Source: Sphingobium sp.
Lineage (GTDB): Bacteria > Pseudomonadota > Alphaproteobacteria > Sphingomonadales > Sphingomonadaceae
Reading direction: 5' to 3'
Length of the DNA stretch: 64,000 nt
NCBI GenBank assembly: GCA_003248935.1
Contig: QFQF01000002.1
Span: forward strand, 62,001 to 126,000
The notes under the pieces are model-generated. The model saw nothing but the letters and a program-made list of their open reading frames with translations. It ran no database searches and had not been told where the DNA came from. Positions within the stretch are counted from its first letter, which is position 1. Every line of letters begins with the position of its first letter. This document shows, piece after piece, positions 42,972 through 51,034 of this stretch. A program made the translations under genes and the position numbers.

Positions 42972-44009
42972 ATGGGTAAATCAATGTTTTACCTGCGTGC
43001 CGCGCGGCCCGCCCTGATATTCGCGATGCTGGGGCTGATGGCATGCGGCTCCGCGGCGAACACCGGCCGGGCCGGGCATCCGCAGTCGGGGGTGAACCTG
43101 GCGGGCGCGGCCTTCGCGCCGGAGCGGGTGCCGGGACGGCTGGGCACGGATTATGTCTATCCCGACAAGGCGGTGGCCGAACCGTTCGTGCGCAACGGCT
43201 TTCATACCGTTCGCCTCTCTATCCTGTGGGAGCGCATCCAGCCCGAGCCGTTCAAACCGCTGTCCGACTCGGAAATGGCGCTGGTCGACAAGAGCGTCGC
43301 CGACATGGGCGGTTTCGCCAGCATCCTGATCGACGTCCACAATTACGCCCGTTACCGTGGCCATAGGCTGGACCAGACACCGCGCGGCGCGGACATGCTG
43401 GCGGATTTGTGGACCCGGCTGGCGAAGCATTGGGGCAATAATCCCAAGATCGCCTTCGGCATCATGAACGAGCCCTATGACATCAGTGCGCGGGACTGGC
43501 GCCGGATAGCCGATGCGAGCGTGGCGGCGATCCGCGCGACCGGCGCGAGGAACCTGCTGCTGATCCCCGGCACGCGCTGGACCGGTGCGCACAACTGGAC
43601 GGAAGGCGGGGACGAATCGAACGCCGCGGCCTTTGCCGACTTCAAGGATCCGGGGAACAATTTCCTGTTCGAACTGCACCAGTATATGGACCCCGACAGT
43701 TCCGGGACCACCGACGGCTGCGTCAGTGCGGCGATCGGCGCCGAGCGGCTGGAACAGGTCACCACATGGCTGCGCGAGCGCAAGGCAGGCGCGCTGCTCG
43801 GCGAATTCGGCGCGGCGAACAGCCCGGTCTGCCTTCAGGCGCTGGACAACATCCTGTCCTACATGGATGCCAATGCCGACGTGTGGAAAGGCTGGACCTA
43901 CTGGGCGGGCGGCCCCTGGTGGGGCAACTACATGATGAGCATCCAGCCCGAGAACGGGAAGGACAAGCCGCAGACCGAAGTGCTGCTGCGGCACATGGGC
44001 AAGCAGTGA
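42972..44009 (+). CDS. GH5-family cellulase-like lipoprotein (second copy)
   Basis: 345-residue lipoprotein with a signal ending in LMAC (Cys25), and a GH5 domain starting SGVNLAGAAF. Conserved residues are DVHNY (121-125), Glu167 in GIMNEPY (acid/base), HQY (about 236-238) and Glu278 in LLGEFG (nucleophile). It is a paralogue of the gene at 34963 (shared VPGxxWSGAHxW, HQYxDxDSSGT) without the long linker. It is inside the polysaccharide locus and likely trims or releases polymer. Start uncertain: ATG 42972 or ATG 42984; the 13 bases ATGGGTAAATCAA also precede the Wza-like gene at 51035. Confidence 0.87.
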   Translation: MGKSMFYLRAARPALIFAMLGLMACGSAANTGRAGHPQSGVNLAGAAFAPERVPGRLGTDYVYPDKAVAEPFVRNGFHTVRLSILWERIQPEPFKPLSDSEMALVDKSVADMGGFASILIDVHNYARYRGHRLDQTPRGADMLADLWTRLAKHWGNNPKIAFGIMNEPYDISARDWRRIADASVAAIRATGARNLLLIPGTRWTGAHNWTEGGDESNAAAFADFKDPGNNFLFELHQYMDPDSSGTTDGCVSAAIGAERLEQVTTWLRERKAGALLGEFGAANSPVCLQALDNILSYMDANADVWKGWTYWAGGPWWGNYMMSIQPENGKDKPQTEVLLRHMGKQ

Positions 44010-44043
44010 GGTTGCCTACCGGCTCAGTCCGGAGCGCGACCGT

Positions 44044-45414
44044 CTAAAACCGGGCGATGGCCGGGCGGATCGGGCGGTTGCCTATCCGCATCACCGGCGG
44101 TTCGGGCTGCGCCGGGACCACGGGCGTTTCCGCTTCACCCTGCGGCTCCCCCGCTTCGTCCTCGCGGGTCTGGGTGCGCAGGAAACCCGCAGCGAACCAC
44201 AGCATGCTCGACACCTTGATCGTGAAGATCGACGTGCCGCCGACGACCAGCGAGCAGGCGATGAACAGGCACGCGCCGTACGCGAAGCGCTTCTGCGCGG
44301 CGGTGCGCTGGGGCAGGTACAGTGCGATGAACAGCCACAGCAGCATCAGGCCGGGCAGGGTGCCAGCGTAGATGAAATAGGTGTAGCCGCTGTCCGCGAA
44401 CTCCATCGCATGGCCGATCTTCTCACCGATCACGGCGGGCAGGTCGAGCTTCTGAAGGGTGCGGATAGTGAGCGACAGGCGGCCCGCGAAATCGTCCGCA
44501 TAGGGACGATTGGGGTTCTCGACAAACCATGCGACCGTCAGCAGCAGCGGCGCGATCGCGATGTTCAGGTAGCGCGGCATGCGCGGGTAGAGGAAATAGC
44601 CGACCGGCGCCAGGATCGCGAGGATCAGCGACGTGCGGGTGTTGTTGGTGACCAGGATAGCGACGATCGTGATCGTGTAGAAGGCCCGCTGCCACACCGG
44701 AAAGCGGGTCCACATGCTCATCAGGAACACGGTCAGGAATGCGGCGAAGTTCGCCATCGACACCTGCTCAAGGAACAGGGACGAGGTGCGGTGCGCGACG
44801 AGGCCGAAGCTGAAGCGTTCGGCGAAACCGAGCGCGTTGCTGAAGAGGCCGCTCTTGTCCCAGCTTGGAATGTCCAGTCCGCGGGTTTTCCAGAAATACT
44901 GGGCCGGCTGGAAAACCCGCACATAATCGGGCGTGCTCACAATCTCCAGCGCGAGGACGAGCGCGACGAGGATGACGATCACCAGACAGGCGGTGTTCAC
45001 CGTAGCGAACTTCGCGCGCAACCCCAGCATCGTGAACAGCGCGATGATCGCGATATTACGCATGGTGTCGGGAAAGAAGACCTCGTTCATGAACGAGAGA
45101 TAGATGGTGATGCCGAGGAACGCGTAGGCGAGCAGCAGACTGGGCAGGTCGTCTCGGCCGAACGGCACACGCAGCACGCACAGCAGCACGCCGATCAGGA
45201 TCAGCGATTCCGTGATCATGACGGTCGTCGGGCTGATCGGCAGGCCGACGGCCCCGATCATCGCGACCAGCGCGTTGTAGGTGACGGCGAGTACGGCCAG
45301 CGCGCCGACGATGAACTGGAAGGTCCTGCTGTCCTTCCGGTCCTGCGGCGCGGCCTGGGCGGTCTGAAAATTCCGGTCGGTGAAGCGGATGATCGGCGGG
45401 GAGGAGCGGCGCAT
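44044..45414 (-). CDS. Wzy-like polysaccharide polymerase / O-antigen ligase-family membrane protein
   Basis: 456-residue protein with about ten to eleven membrane segments, from AVLAVTYNALVAMIGAVGL through FIACSLVVGGTSIFTIKVSSMLWFAAGF. Long periplasmic loops with RLSLTIRTLQKL and FSFGLVAHRTSSLFLEQVSM resemble Wzy/WaaL polymerases. Sequence identity in this class is low, so the call is from topology and context: it lies in the same operon as the chain-length and kinase-like genes, 72 bases after them. It is a candidate to join repeat units into the exported polymer. Confidence 0.7.
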   Translation of the reverse strand: MRRSSPPIIRFTDRNFQTAQAAPQDRKDSRTFQFIVGALAVLAVTYNALVAMIGAVGLPISPTTVMITESLILIGVLLCVLRVPFGRDDLPSLLLAYAFLGITIYLSFMNEVFFPDTMRNIAIIALFTMLGLRAKFATVNTACLVIVILVALVLALEIVSTPDYVRVFQPAQYFWKTRGLDIPSWDKSGLFSNALGFAERFSFGLVAHRTSSLFLEQVSMANFAAFLTVFLMSMWTRFPVWQRAFYTITIVAILVTNNTRTSLILAILAPVGYFLYPRMPRYLNIAIAPLLLTVAWFVENPNRPYADDFAGRLSLTIRTLQKLDLPAVIGEKIGHAMEFADSGYTYFIYAGTLPGLMLLWLFIALYLPQRTAAQKRFAYGACLFIACSLVVGGTSIFTIKVSSMLWFAAGFLRTQTREDEAGEPQGEAETPVVPAQPEPPVMRIGNRPIRPAIARF

Positions 45415-45486
45415 CAGATGATGCCCCGCCCGCGACGATCACAAACGGTCAGCGGCACCGACTCCCCCACCATATCCGGCCGTTCG

Positions 45487-46374
45487 TCAGGACATCATGA
45501 TGACGGACGTCTGCGGCACGCCCTTCAGGTTGATCATGTCGACCAGACCCCGCAGGTCGTTCATCGACGATTCGTGCTCGCGTACGGCCAGCATCGCGCC
45601 GTGCACGCCAATCGCCGCGCGGGCGACAAGCGGTGCCAGCAGCGATCCGCACTCCACGATCACGGCGTCGAAGTCCTCCATCGCGGGCATCAGGCGGTGG
45701 ACCAGCTGCTCACGCTCCAGCAGGGCGGAAGCGTCCGGACGGGACGGGCCCGCCGGGATGACCCACAGATTGTCGATCGCCGTCTGCTGCGCCAGGCGCA
45801 GCGGCGCGTCGGTCGAGGCCAGCAGGGTGGAGACGCCCGAACGGTTGTTCACGCGGAACAGGTGATTGTGCACCGGCTGGTCGAGATTGGCGTCGACCAG
45901 CAACGTGCGGGTGCCGCCCTGTGCGCAGACGACGGCGAGGTTGGCGGCGACGAGCGCCGATTCCCGCGCGGCGTCGACGCCGGCGACCAGCACGATCTTC
46001 GCCGCGCCCTGCGTGCTTAGCATGATCCCCAGGTTCAGCAGCATCACGCGGATGCGCTCCACGAACTCATGATGCGGGTCGAATGCGGCGATGACGCGAC
46101 GGTCGACCGATTCGTCGTCCTGCATCAGCACCTTGACGCCGTGCTGCTGCTCCTGCGCGATGCGGAGCATGGCGGGGGTGACAAGGCCCAGCTCGACCGA
46201 GGCTTCACCGAACAGCTTGTTGGTGTTTGCCTGATGATCGAGGATGTCGTCGATCTGGTCCTTGCGGATCGCGCCCATGCCGACCAGCACTTCGCCCAGA
46301 CGGCGCCAGTCCTTGGTCTTGCGGCCGGGCTCGACCGTCGTGGTGAGGGCGTTGGCGGAGGAACGAAGGCGCAT
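45487..46374 (-). CDS. MshEN-domain fused to a degenerate BY-kinase-like ATPase
   Basis: 295-residue protein in the position of the tyrosine autokinase (GelE/CpsD type). Residues 25-77 carry a tandem MshEN domain: R25LG-x2-L30-x10-I41-x3-L45-x2-Q48 matches the cyclic-di-GMP motif exactly, the 5-residue spacer (49-53) is exact, and the second motif (54-77) keeps G56, L70 and Q77 only. Residues 110-295 match the CpsD/BY-kinase fold: FVERIRVMLLN, Walker A' LLVDANLDQP (D161). But the Walker A position is AGVDAARESA (131-140) with no GKS/T lysine, Walker B reads VIVECGS, and there is no C-terminal Tyr cluster. It therefore looks like a kinase-dead, cyclic-di-GMP-responsive relative. It overlaps the Wzz-like gene by one base (TGATG). 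Confidence 0.85.
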   Translation of the reverse strand: MRLRSSANALTTTVEPGRKTKDWRRLGEVLVGMGAIRKDQIDDILDHQANTNKLFGEASVELGLVTPAMLRIAQEQQHGVKVLMQDDESVDRRVIAAFDPHHEFVERIRVMLLNLGIMLSTQGAAKIVLVAGVDAARESALVAANLAVVCAQGGTRTLLVDANLDQPVHNHLFRVNNRSGVSTLLASTDAPLRLAQQTAIDNLWVIPAGPSRPDASALLEREQLVHRLMPAMEDFDAVIVECGSLLAPLVARAAIGVHGAMLAVREHESSMNDLRGLVDMINLKGVPQTSVIMMS

Positions 46375-47768
46375 CAGCTTGCACTCGCGTCGGTGAGCAT
46401 CCGGGGCGTTTCGCGCGGGAGGGACAGGCGGGCCACGACGGGCACGCCGATCAGCCGCTCCACATTGGCGAGGGTCCGGACCCTCGGGTTGAGATATTCG
46501 AGCAGGATGGCGACACCGGCGCCGATGATCAGGCCGAGCATCACCGCCAGCAGGCTGAGCAGGCCGACCTTCGGGCTGGTGGGCCGGTCGGGCGCCTTGG
46601 CCTCGTCCAGCTGGCTCACATTGGCGAGCGGCAGGTTGCCACGCAGTTGCATCTGCGAGGCGTTGGTGCTGAGCTCGTTATAGCGCTGCTGGGCGTTGAC
46701 CAGATCCTGCTGGAGCGTGGTGAACTTGCCGAGGTTACTCGACATCGAGACCAGCTTCGATTCCTGCGAGGCGGATGCGGCACGAAGCTGGGCAGCCTGA
46801 GCGGCGGCCGCGGCGGCGGCGGCGTTGATCTCCGCCGTGCGCGAACGGGTGAAGGCGGCGGCCGCGCTCTTCTGTTCGATGTTGAGGCGGCTCTTGATGG
46901 TCCCCAGTTCCGCTTCGGCGGCCTGCAGGCGCGGGTGGTTCGGGCCGAGGCTCGCCTCGAGCTGGCTCACTTCCGCCGCCTTCGACGCATATTCGGTCCG
47001 CAGGCGCTGGACGGCCTCGGTCCGCTCCGCGTCCGCAATGCCCTGTTCGATCGCGCCGCCGACATTTGCAGCGCCAGCCGCTGCGGCTTGCGCGCCGGCA
47101 AGCTGAACGGCGGTGCCGGAATATTGCGTGGCGTCGGCGTCCAGATTGCCGTTGTTGGAAATGCCGGTCGCCTTAACGAAGGCTCCGAGCGCGCCTTCCG
47201 CGCGGACCACTTCCTTGCGGGCGTCGGCCATGTTGGCTTCCAGGAACTTGGCGTTCTGCTGCGCCGGGCCCGAACTCAACTCACGCTGCACGTTCATGAA
47301 GCCGGACGCGAAGCGGTTCGCCAGTTCGGCGGCCTTCTCCGGCTGGGCGGCCGTGGTGTTGATCGTCAGCACCTTCGTATCGGCCTGGGTGTTGACCGTC
47401 ACGGCCTCCAGCAGCCTCGTGCGCAGCCAGTCCTCGAACGCGGCGCCGCTCTTGCTCTGGCTGCCCCACTGGGTCTTGTATGTTGCCAGTTCAGCGGGGG
47501 CCATGCCCTTGATTACCTGCTGCACGACCTTCGAGCTGCGGATGACCTCCGCCTCGGTGTCGAGGCGGTTGTTCTCCGGCCCGTTCTGGTTGTTGGGCTT
47601 CAGCGGGTCGGGCGCGGACTTGTCGAAATAGAGGCTGGCCGACGCCTGATAGGTGCGCGGCGCGATCACGAGATAGATCGCCATCAGCGCAAGCACGACA
47701 GCCGTGATGATGCCGACGACCTTGCGCCGGAACCAGACGACCTCGAACCAATCGGTCAAACTTCTCAT
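46374..47768 (-). CDS. Wzz/GelC-like polysaccharide chain-length/co-polymerase
   Basis: 464-residue inner-membrane polysaccharide co-polymerase. Two membrane segments (about 16-35 and 403-425) bracket a large periplasmic, helical coiled-coil domain (about 40-395) with the usual Wzz beginning SASLYFDKSAPDPL and the end PDRPTSPKVGLLSLLAVMLG (Pro-Pro motif DRPTSP). It should set chain length and bridge to the outer-membrane channel. Its partner kinase is a separate, overlapping gene downstream. Overlaps the upstream AAA+ gene by four bases. Confidence 0.88.
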   Translation of the reverse strand: MRSLTDWFEVVWFRRKVVGIITAVVLALMAIYLVIAPRTYQASASLYFDKSAPDPLKPNNQNGPENNRLDTEAEVIRSSKVVQQVIKGMAPAELATYKTQWGSQSKSGAAFEDWLRTRLLEAVTVNTQADTKVLTINTTAAQPEKAAELANRFASGFMNVQRELSSGPAQQNAKFLEANMADARKEVVRAEGALGAFVKATGISNNGNLDADATQYSGTAVQLAGAQAAAAGAANVGGAIEQGIADAERTEAVQRLRTEYASKAAEVSQLEASLGPNHPRLQAAEAELGTIKSRLNIEQKSAAAAFTRSRTAEINAAAAAAAAQAAQLRAASASQESKLVSMSSNLGKFTTLQQDLVNAQQRYNELSTNASQMQLRGNLPLANVSQLDEAKAPDRPTSPKVGLLSLLAVMLGLIIGAGVAILLEYLNPRVRTLANVERLIGVPVVARLSLPRETPRMLTDASAS

Positions 47769-49150
47769 GCTTGTTCCCTCGCATAGGCCTGCGTCGTTCC
47801 GGGGGCCTGAGAAAGCTCAAGCGCGACCAGCAGGAACTGCGGTGCCAGACTGTCCTTGAACACCACGAGGTCGCCCTCGCTGGTGATGGCCGGCGCAAGG
47901 CGCGCGGCGGCGGTGGAAAGGTCACGGACGGAGCCGGACGCCGCCTCCGACATGACCAGTTCCTTGATGTCGGTGACGTCCAGCCCGCGACGGTGCGCGG
48001 CCTTGCGCGCGAACTCGCCCAGGCTTTCGGGGTGGTCCGCCTCCGCCTCCGCCAGCTGCTTGAACAGTTCCGCGTCGTCGACGTTGAACTCGTTCCACTC
48101 GTTGAACGCGGCCTCCATGCCGGCGGCGACCGATGTGTTCGAAATCGTGCCGTTGTTCGCGTCGAGTGCGACGCACGCCGAATGCATGCCGAACAGGCGG
48201 GCATGGTAGGGCGAGCCGCAGGCAATGTCGGCGATGTGGCTCTTCGCCTCCTTGGTGAAGGCGAGGCCGCTGTTGGTGGCGCACAGGTCCAGCACCGCGC
48301 AGACTTCTTCATCCGTCAGCGGCTCGATCGACACCGGCGTGACGTGGCGGCGGAGCGAAGGGTGGGCGTCGATCAGGGCCGGCACGTCGGAGGCGATGCC
48401 GACGAGCAGGAACGACACCGGCAGGCGCGCATCCGAGCTGAGCTTCAGCAGCGAGGCGACCTCGGTCCGGGTCTCCTTGTTCTCGATCCGGTCGAATTCG
48501 TCGAGGATGAAGATCACGCGGGAATATTTGATTTCCGCCAGATAGTTGACGAGCGTGCGCGCGGTGCAGCTCTGCCGCGCCTGCGCCATCGCGTCCTGCA
48601 GCAGCTGCTGGTCGCGCGGGTCGAAGCAGGTCGACGGAATCTGGTCGGCATAGGGCAGCATCAGTTCGGAGAAGGTGATGTTGCCGATGCTGGCCATGTA
48701 GAGCACCACGGCGCCTTCCTCGTCGGCATAATCGCCGAAGATGCGGGCGAGCGATGTCTTGCCCGAGCCGCGCGGGCCGTAGATGAAAGCGTGGTTGCCG
48801 CCATAGAGCGTGCCGCTGAGCAACGCCGTCAGCTTCGAATCGCGGCCGCGCAGCGCGTCGCGCGAACTGACCGGCTGGGACACGTCGAAGGCGAGCGAGA
48901 CGCGCTGGCGCTTGCGCGCGGCCTCCAGCGGGCTGATCGGGGCGTTTTCGACCGGTTCGGGCACGAAGGGCGTAACCACCGGGGTCAGCTTCACCTCGGG
49001 CGCCGCCTGTGCGTTCTGGCCGAACAGCTGGGCAGGCGCAGCTTCGCCCTCCACCTCCGTCTCGGCGGAAGGCGCGTCGAACTCTTCCTCAGCACGGGCA
49101 GCCCGTGAGGACGATTTCTTGAAGCCGAAGAGATCCGAAAACCAGCTCAT
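47765..49150 (-). CDS. AAA+ ATPase of the polysaccharide operon (ORC/ExeA-like)
   Basis: 461-residue AAA+ protein. A 75-residue Ala/Glu/Pro-rich N-terminal stretch precedes the P-loop GPRGSGKT (125-132); Walker B is VIFILDEFDR (212-221); sensor-1 region FLLVGIAS (about 248-255); PSLRRHV follows, and a winged-helix-like C-terminus is likely. It resembles Orc1/Cdc6-type ATPases and the ATPase seen in some exopolysaccharide (exosortase-type) loci. No membrane segment. The role is unknown, but operon overlap by four bases with the Wzz-like gene argues that it is a dedicated component. Confidence 0.78.
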   Translation of the reverse strand: MSWFSDLFGFKKSSSRAARAEEEFDAPSAETEVEGEAAPAQLFGQNAQAAPEVKLTPVVTPFVPEPVENAPISPLEAARKRQRVSLAFDVSQPVSSRDALRGRDSKLTALLSGTLYGGNHAFIYGPRGSGKTSLARIFGDYADEEGAVVLYMASIGNITFSELMLPYADQIPSTCFDPRDQQLLQDAMAQARQSCTARTLVNYLAEIKYSRVIFILDEFDRIENKETRTEVASLLKLSSDARLPVSFLLVGIASDVPALIDAHPSLRRHVTPVSIEPLTDEEVCAVLDLCATNSGLAFTKEAKSHIADIACGSPYHARLFGMHSACVALDANNGTISNTSVAAGMEAAFNEWNEFNVDDAELFKQLAEAEADHPESLGEFARKAAHRRGLDVTDIKELVMSEAASGSVRDLSTAAARLAPAITSEGDLVVFKDSLAPQFLLVALELSQAPGTTQAYAREQA

Positions 49151-49405
49151 GATCGATTGGGGCCTTTGCTACCAGCGTTCGAAATCCGCAGAAAGTGTCG
49201 AAGAGCCTGCGTACCGACAATTCGGGGTCGGAAAATAGTCATGCACCGTCCCGATTCGGTACAAAGGTGGGATAACCACCAGTGCCCTTGCCGGTTTTGC
49301 CGAGGCTGGCCCCTTCCAGCCCGAACCTCCTGAGCGCATGTATCGCAGAAAACTCCTGACAAATCCTTGGCGGATATCCTTTTTGGCGCGACCCAAAATA
49401 TCCGG

Positions 49406-49441
49406 CGTGGAGGCGGCCCGCTTCCCGGGCTCGCCTCCACG
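49406..49441 (-). terminator. Strong hairpin between barrel and AAA+ genes
   Basis: CGTGGAGGCG (49406-49415) pairs exactly with CGCCTCCACG (49432-49441), with further pairing inside (CCCG/CGGG). It lies 7 bases past the stop of the barrel gene on the transcribed minus strand. There is no T-run; it could be a partial terminator or an mRNA-stabilising stem that sets the ratio of barrel to downstream proteins. Confidence 0.6.
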
Positions 49442-49447
49442 CGGCGA

Positions 49448-50752
49448 TCACAGCTTGCCGACGAGGTTAACGCCGAACTCGAATCGGTTGAACTCGGGGC
49501 CGAACTGGGCGCCGGTCGACGTCCTCTTCACATAGGCCGCCTGCGCGTTCACCTCGAACCGGCGCGTCATCAGGTAACGGATACCGCCACGCACGGACGC
49601 GATCTCGTCCTTGCGGTTATAGCCGCGATAGGTGTTCCGGTCATAGCCGATCTGGCCCGACAGGATGATGTAGCGGAGCAGTTCGTGGTCCACCTTCGCG
49701 GTGACGCCGGTGGTGAACTGCGCGGAGATGTTCGGATCGCCGCTCTCGGTGATGTTCCGGTAGCCGTTCAGCGTGAAGGTGGTGAGGCCGCTGGCATAAT
49801 AGACCACCTCGCCGTTCAGCGCGAAACCGCCGAAGTCGTTGTAGATCGGCGCCTTGAACGTACGGCGGACGTAGCCGCCCGCGACCTGGCCGCGCAGCTT
49901 GCCCGAATCGAGACGGACGCCGGACAGCACCTCGTACTGCTTGCCGTCGCGGTTCGCGTCGCCATTGTCGAGGAAGTTGCGCAGATAGTTGATGTCCGAA
50001 TAGCGCAGCTCGACGAAGCCGAAGGTGGAGCCGGTGAACGACACCTCGCCGCGCGTGCTGCCGCGCAGGACGCGGCGGTCGCGGGCGCTCTGGTCGATCG
50101 TCTGGCCATCGCTGTACTTGGCGTCGCTGAACTTCGTCCGGTCGATGTCGACCGCCGCCGTCAGGCGGACGCGGCTGCCGCCCGCGCGGGCGCGCAGATA
50201 GGCGTTGAGGTCCGAATAGCGGATCGGGGCGAGGGCGCCGGTCGGGAAGCTGCCCGAATCCTGTCGCTCATAATAACGGTGGGCTGAACCGCCCGCCTGC
50301 AGGAAGCTGTTGTTGCCCAGCGCGAAGGTGCTGTCGATGTCGCCGCCGAAGGCGGTCTCGTTCGCGCGGGTCTCCTCCGCGTAACGGCGCAGCGCGCCGG
50401 AGAAGCGGGCGGTGATGGCATTGTCGCCACCATTGGTCTTCTGCACGGTCAGCGACGGGTTCACCGCCAGATAGAAATCGTCAAGCTCGCCCGAGGCCGC
50501 GCCGTAGACGTTGCTGGTATACGCGCCGCCCACGCCGAGTTGGGGACGGACCTGCATCGGGCCGACGGCCAGACCTTCGGACTCATAGTCCGGGCGATAG
50601 CGGTCGGCGACACCCTGGCGCTCGATCGGATAATCGTTCGGCAGGACCGGGATCGGCTCCGTGACGACCTGGGCAAACGCGCCGCCCGGTACGAGCGCGG
50701 CGCCTGCCAGCGTCAGATAGGTGATTTTCTTCGAAACGTTAAAACTCGCCAT
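49448..50752 (-). CDS. Outer-membrane beta-barrel protein (GelF-like)
   Basis: 434-residue exported protein. Signal peptide ends near GGAFA|QVV; then a short periplasmic segment and an outer-membrane barrel of the BBP2-type family (alternating hydrophobic strands, Tyr/Arg-rich, e.g. RLTAAVDIDRTKFSD, FGFVELRYSDINYL, and terminal GVNLVGKL). Such proteins occur in sphingan (gelF/spsF) and exosortase-type polysaccharide loci, presumably in export through the outer membrane. It is divergent from the Wza-like gene, sharing the 282-base promoter region, and probably starts the operon running to the polymerase. Confidence 0.85.
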   Translation of the reverse strand: MASFNVSKKITYLTLAGAALVPGGAFAQVVTEPIPVLPNDYPIERQGVADRYRPDYESEGLAVGPMQVRPQLGVGGAYTSNVYGAASGELDDFYLAVNPSLTVQKTNGGDNAITARFSGALRRYAEETRANETAFGGDIDSTFALGNNSFLQAGGSAHRYYERQDSGSFPTGALAPIRYSDLNAYLRARAGGSRVRLTAAVDIDRTKFSDAKYSDGQTIDQSARDRRVLRGSTRGEVSFTGSTFGFVELRYSDINYLRNFLDNGDANRDGKQYEVLSGVRLDSGKLRGQVAGGYVRRTFKAPIYNDFGGFALNGEVVYYASGLTTFTLNGYRNITESGDPNISAQFTTGVTAKVDHELLRYIILSGQIGYDRNTYRGYNRKDEIASVRGGIRYLMTRRFEVNAQAAYVKRTSTGAQFGPEFNRFEFGVNLVGKL

Positions 50753-51034
50753 CGGGCCCCCCGGGAATTATGGCCTTATATTACCCACGTGCACTGGTCT
50801 CTGCCCATTGTGCACCTGCACACATGCGGATGTAAACTCCGTATGACGCGACCCCGCACCCTTCATGCCCGAACCCGACACGGGTGTATAGCCGGACATG
50901 CGACAGACCGTGCCATGTTCAGTAATGACACAAGCCTGTCATACGGTTGCTTGCGCGCCGCTGTCTATTGCGCCCCAACATAACGCGGTGCAATATGCTT
51001 TCGTTACTGCCATTAACGGGAATGGGTAAATCAA
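50753..51034. promoter_or_regulatory. Divergent promoter region with two palindromes
   Basis: Between the barrel (minus) and Wza-like (plus) genes are TGTGCA-CC-TGCACA (50809-50822) and ATGACA-CAAGCC-TGTCAT (50925-50942). Both have perfect six-base arms and sit in the part expected to hold the promoters. They are candidates for the regulator of polysaccharide export. Confidence 0.5.
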
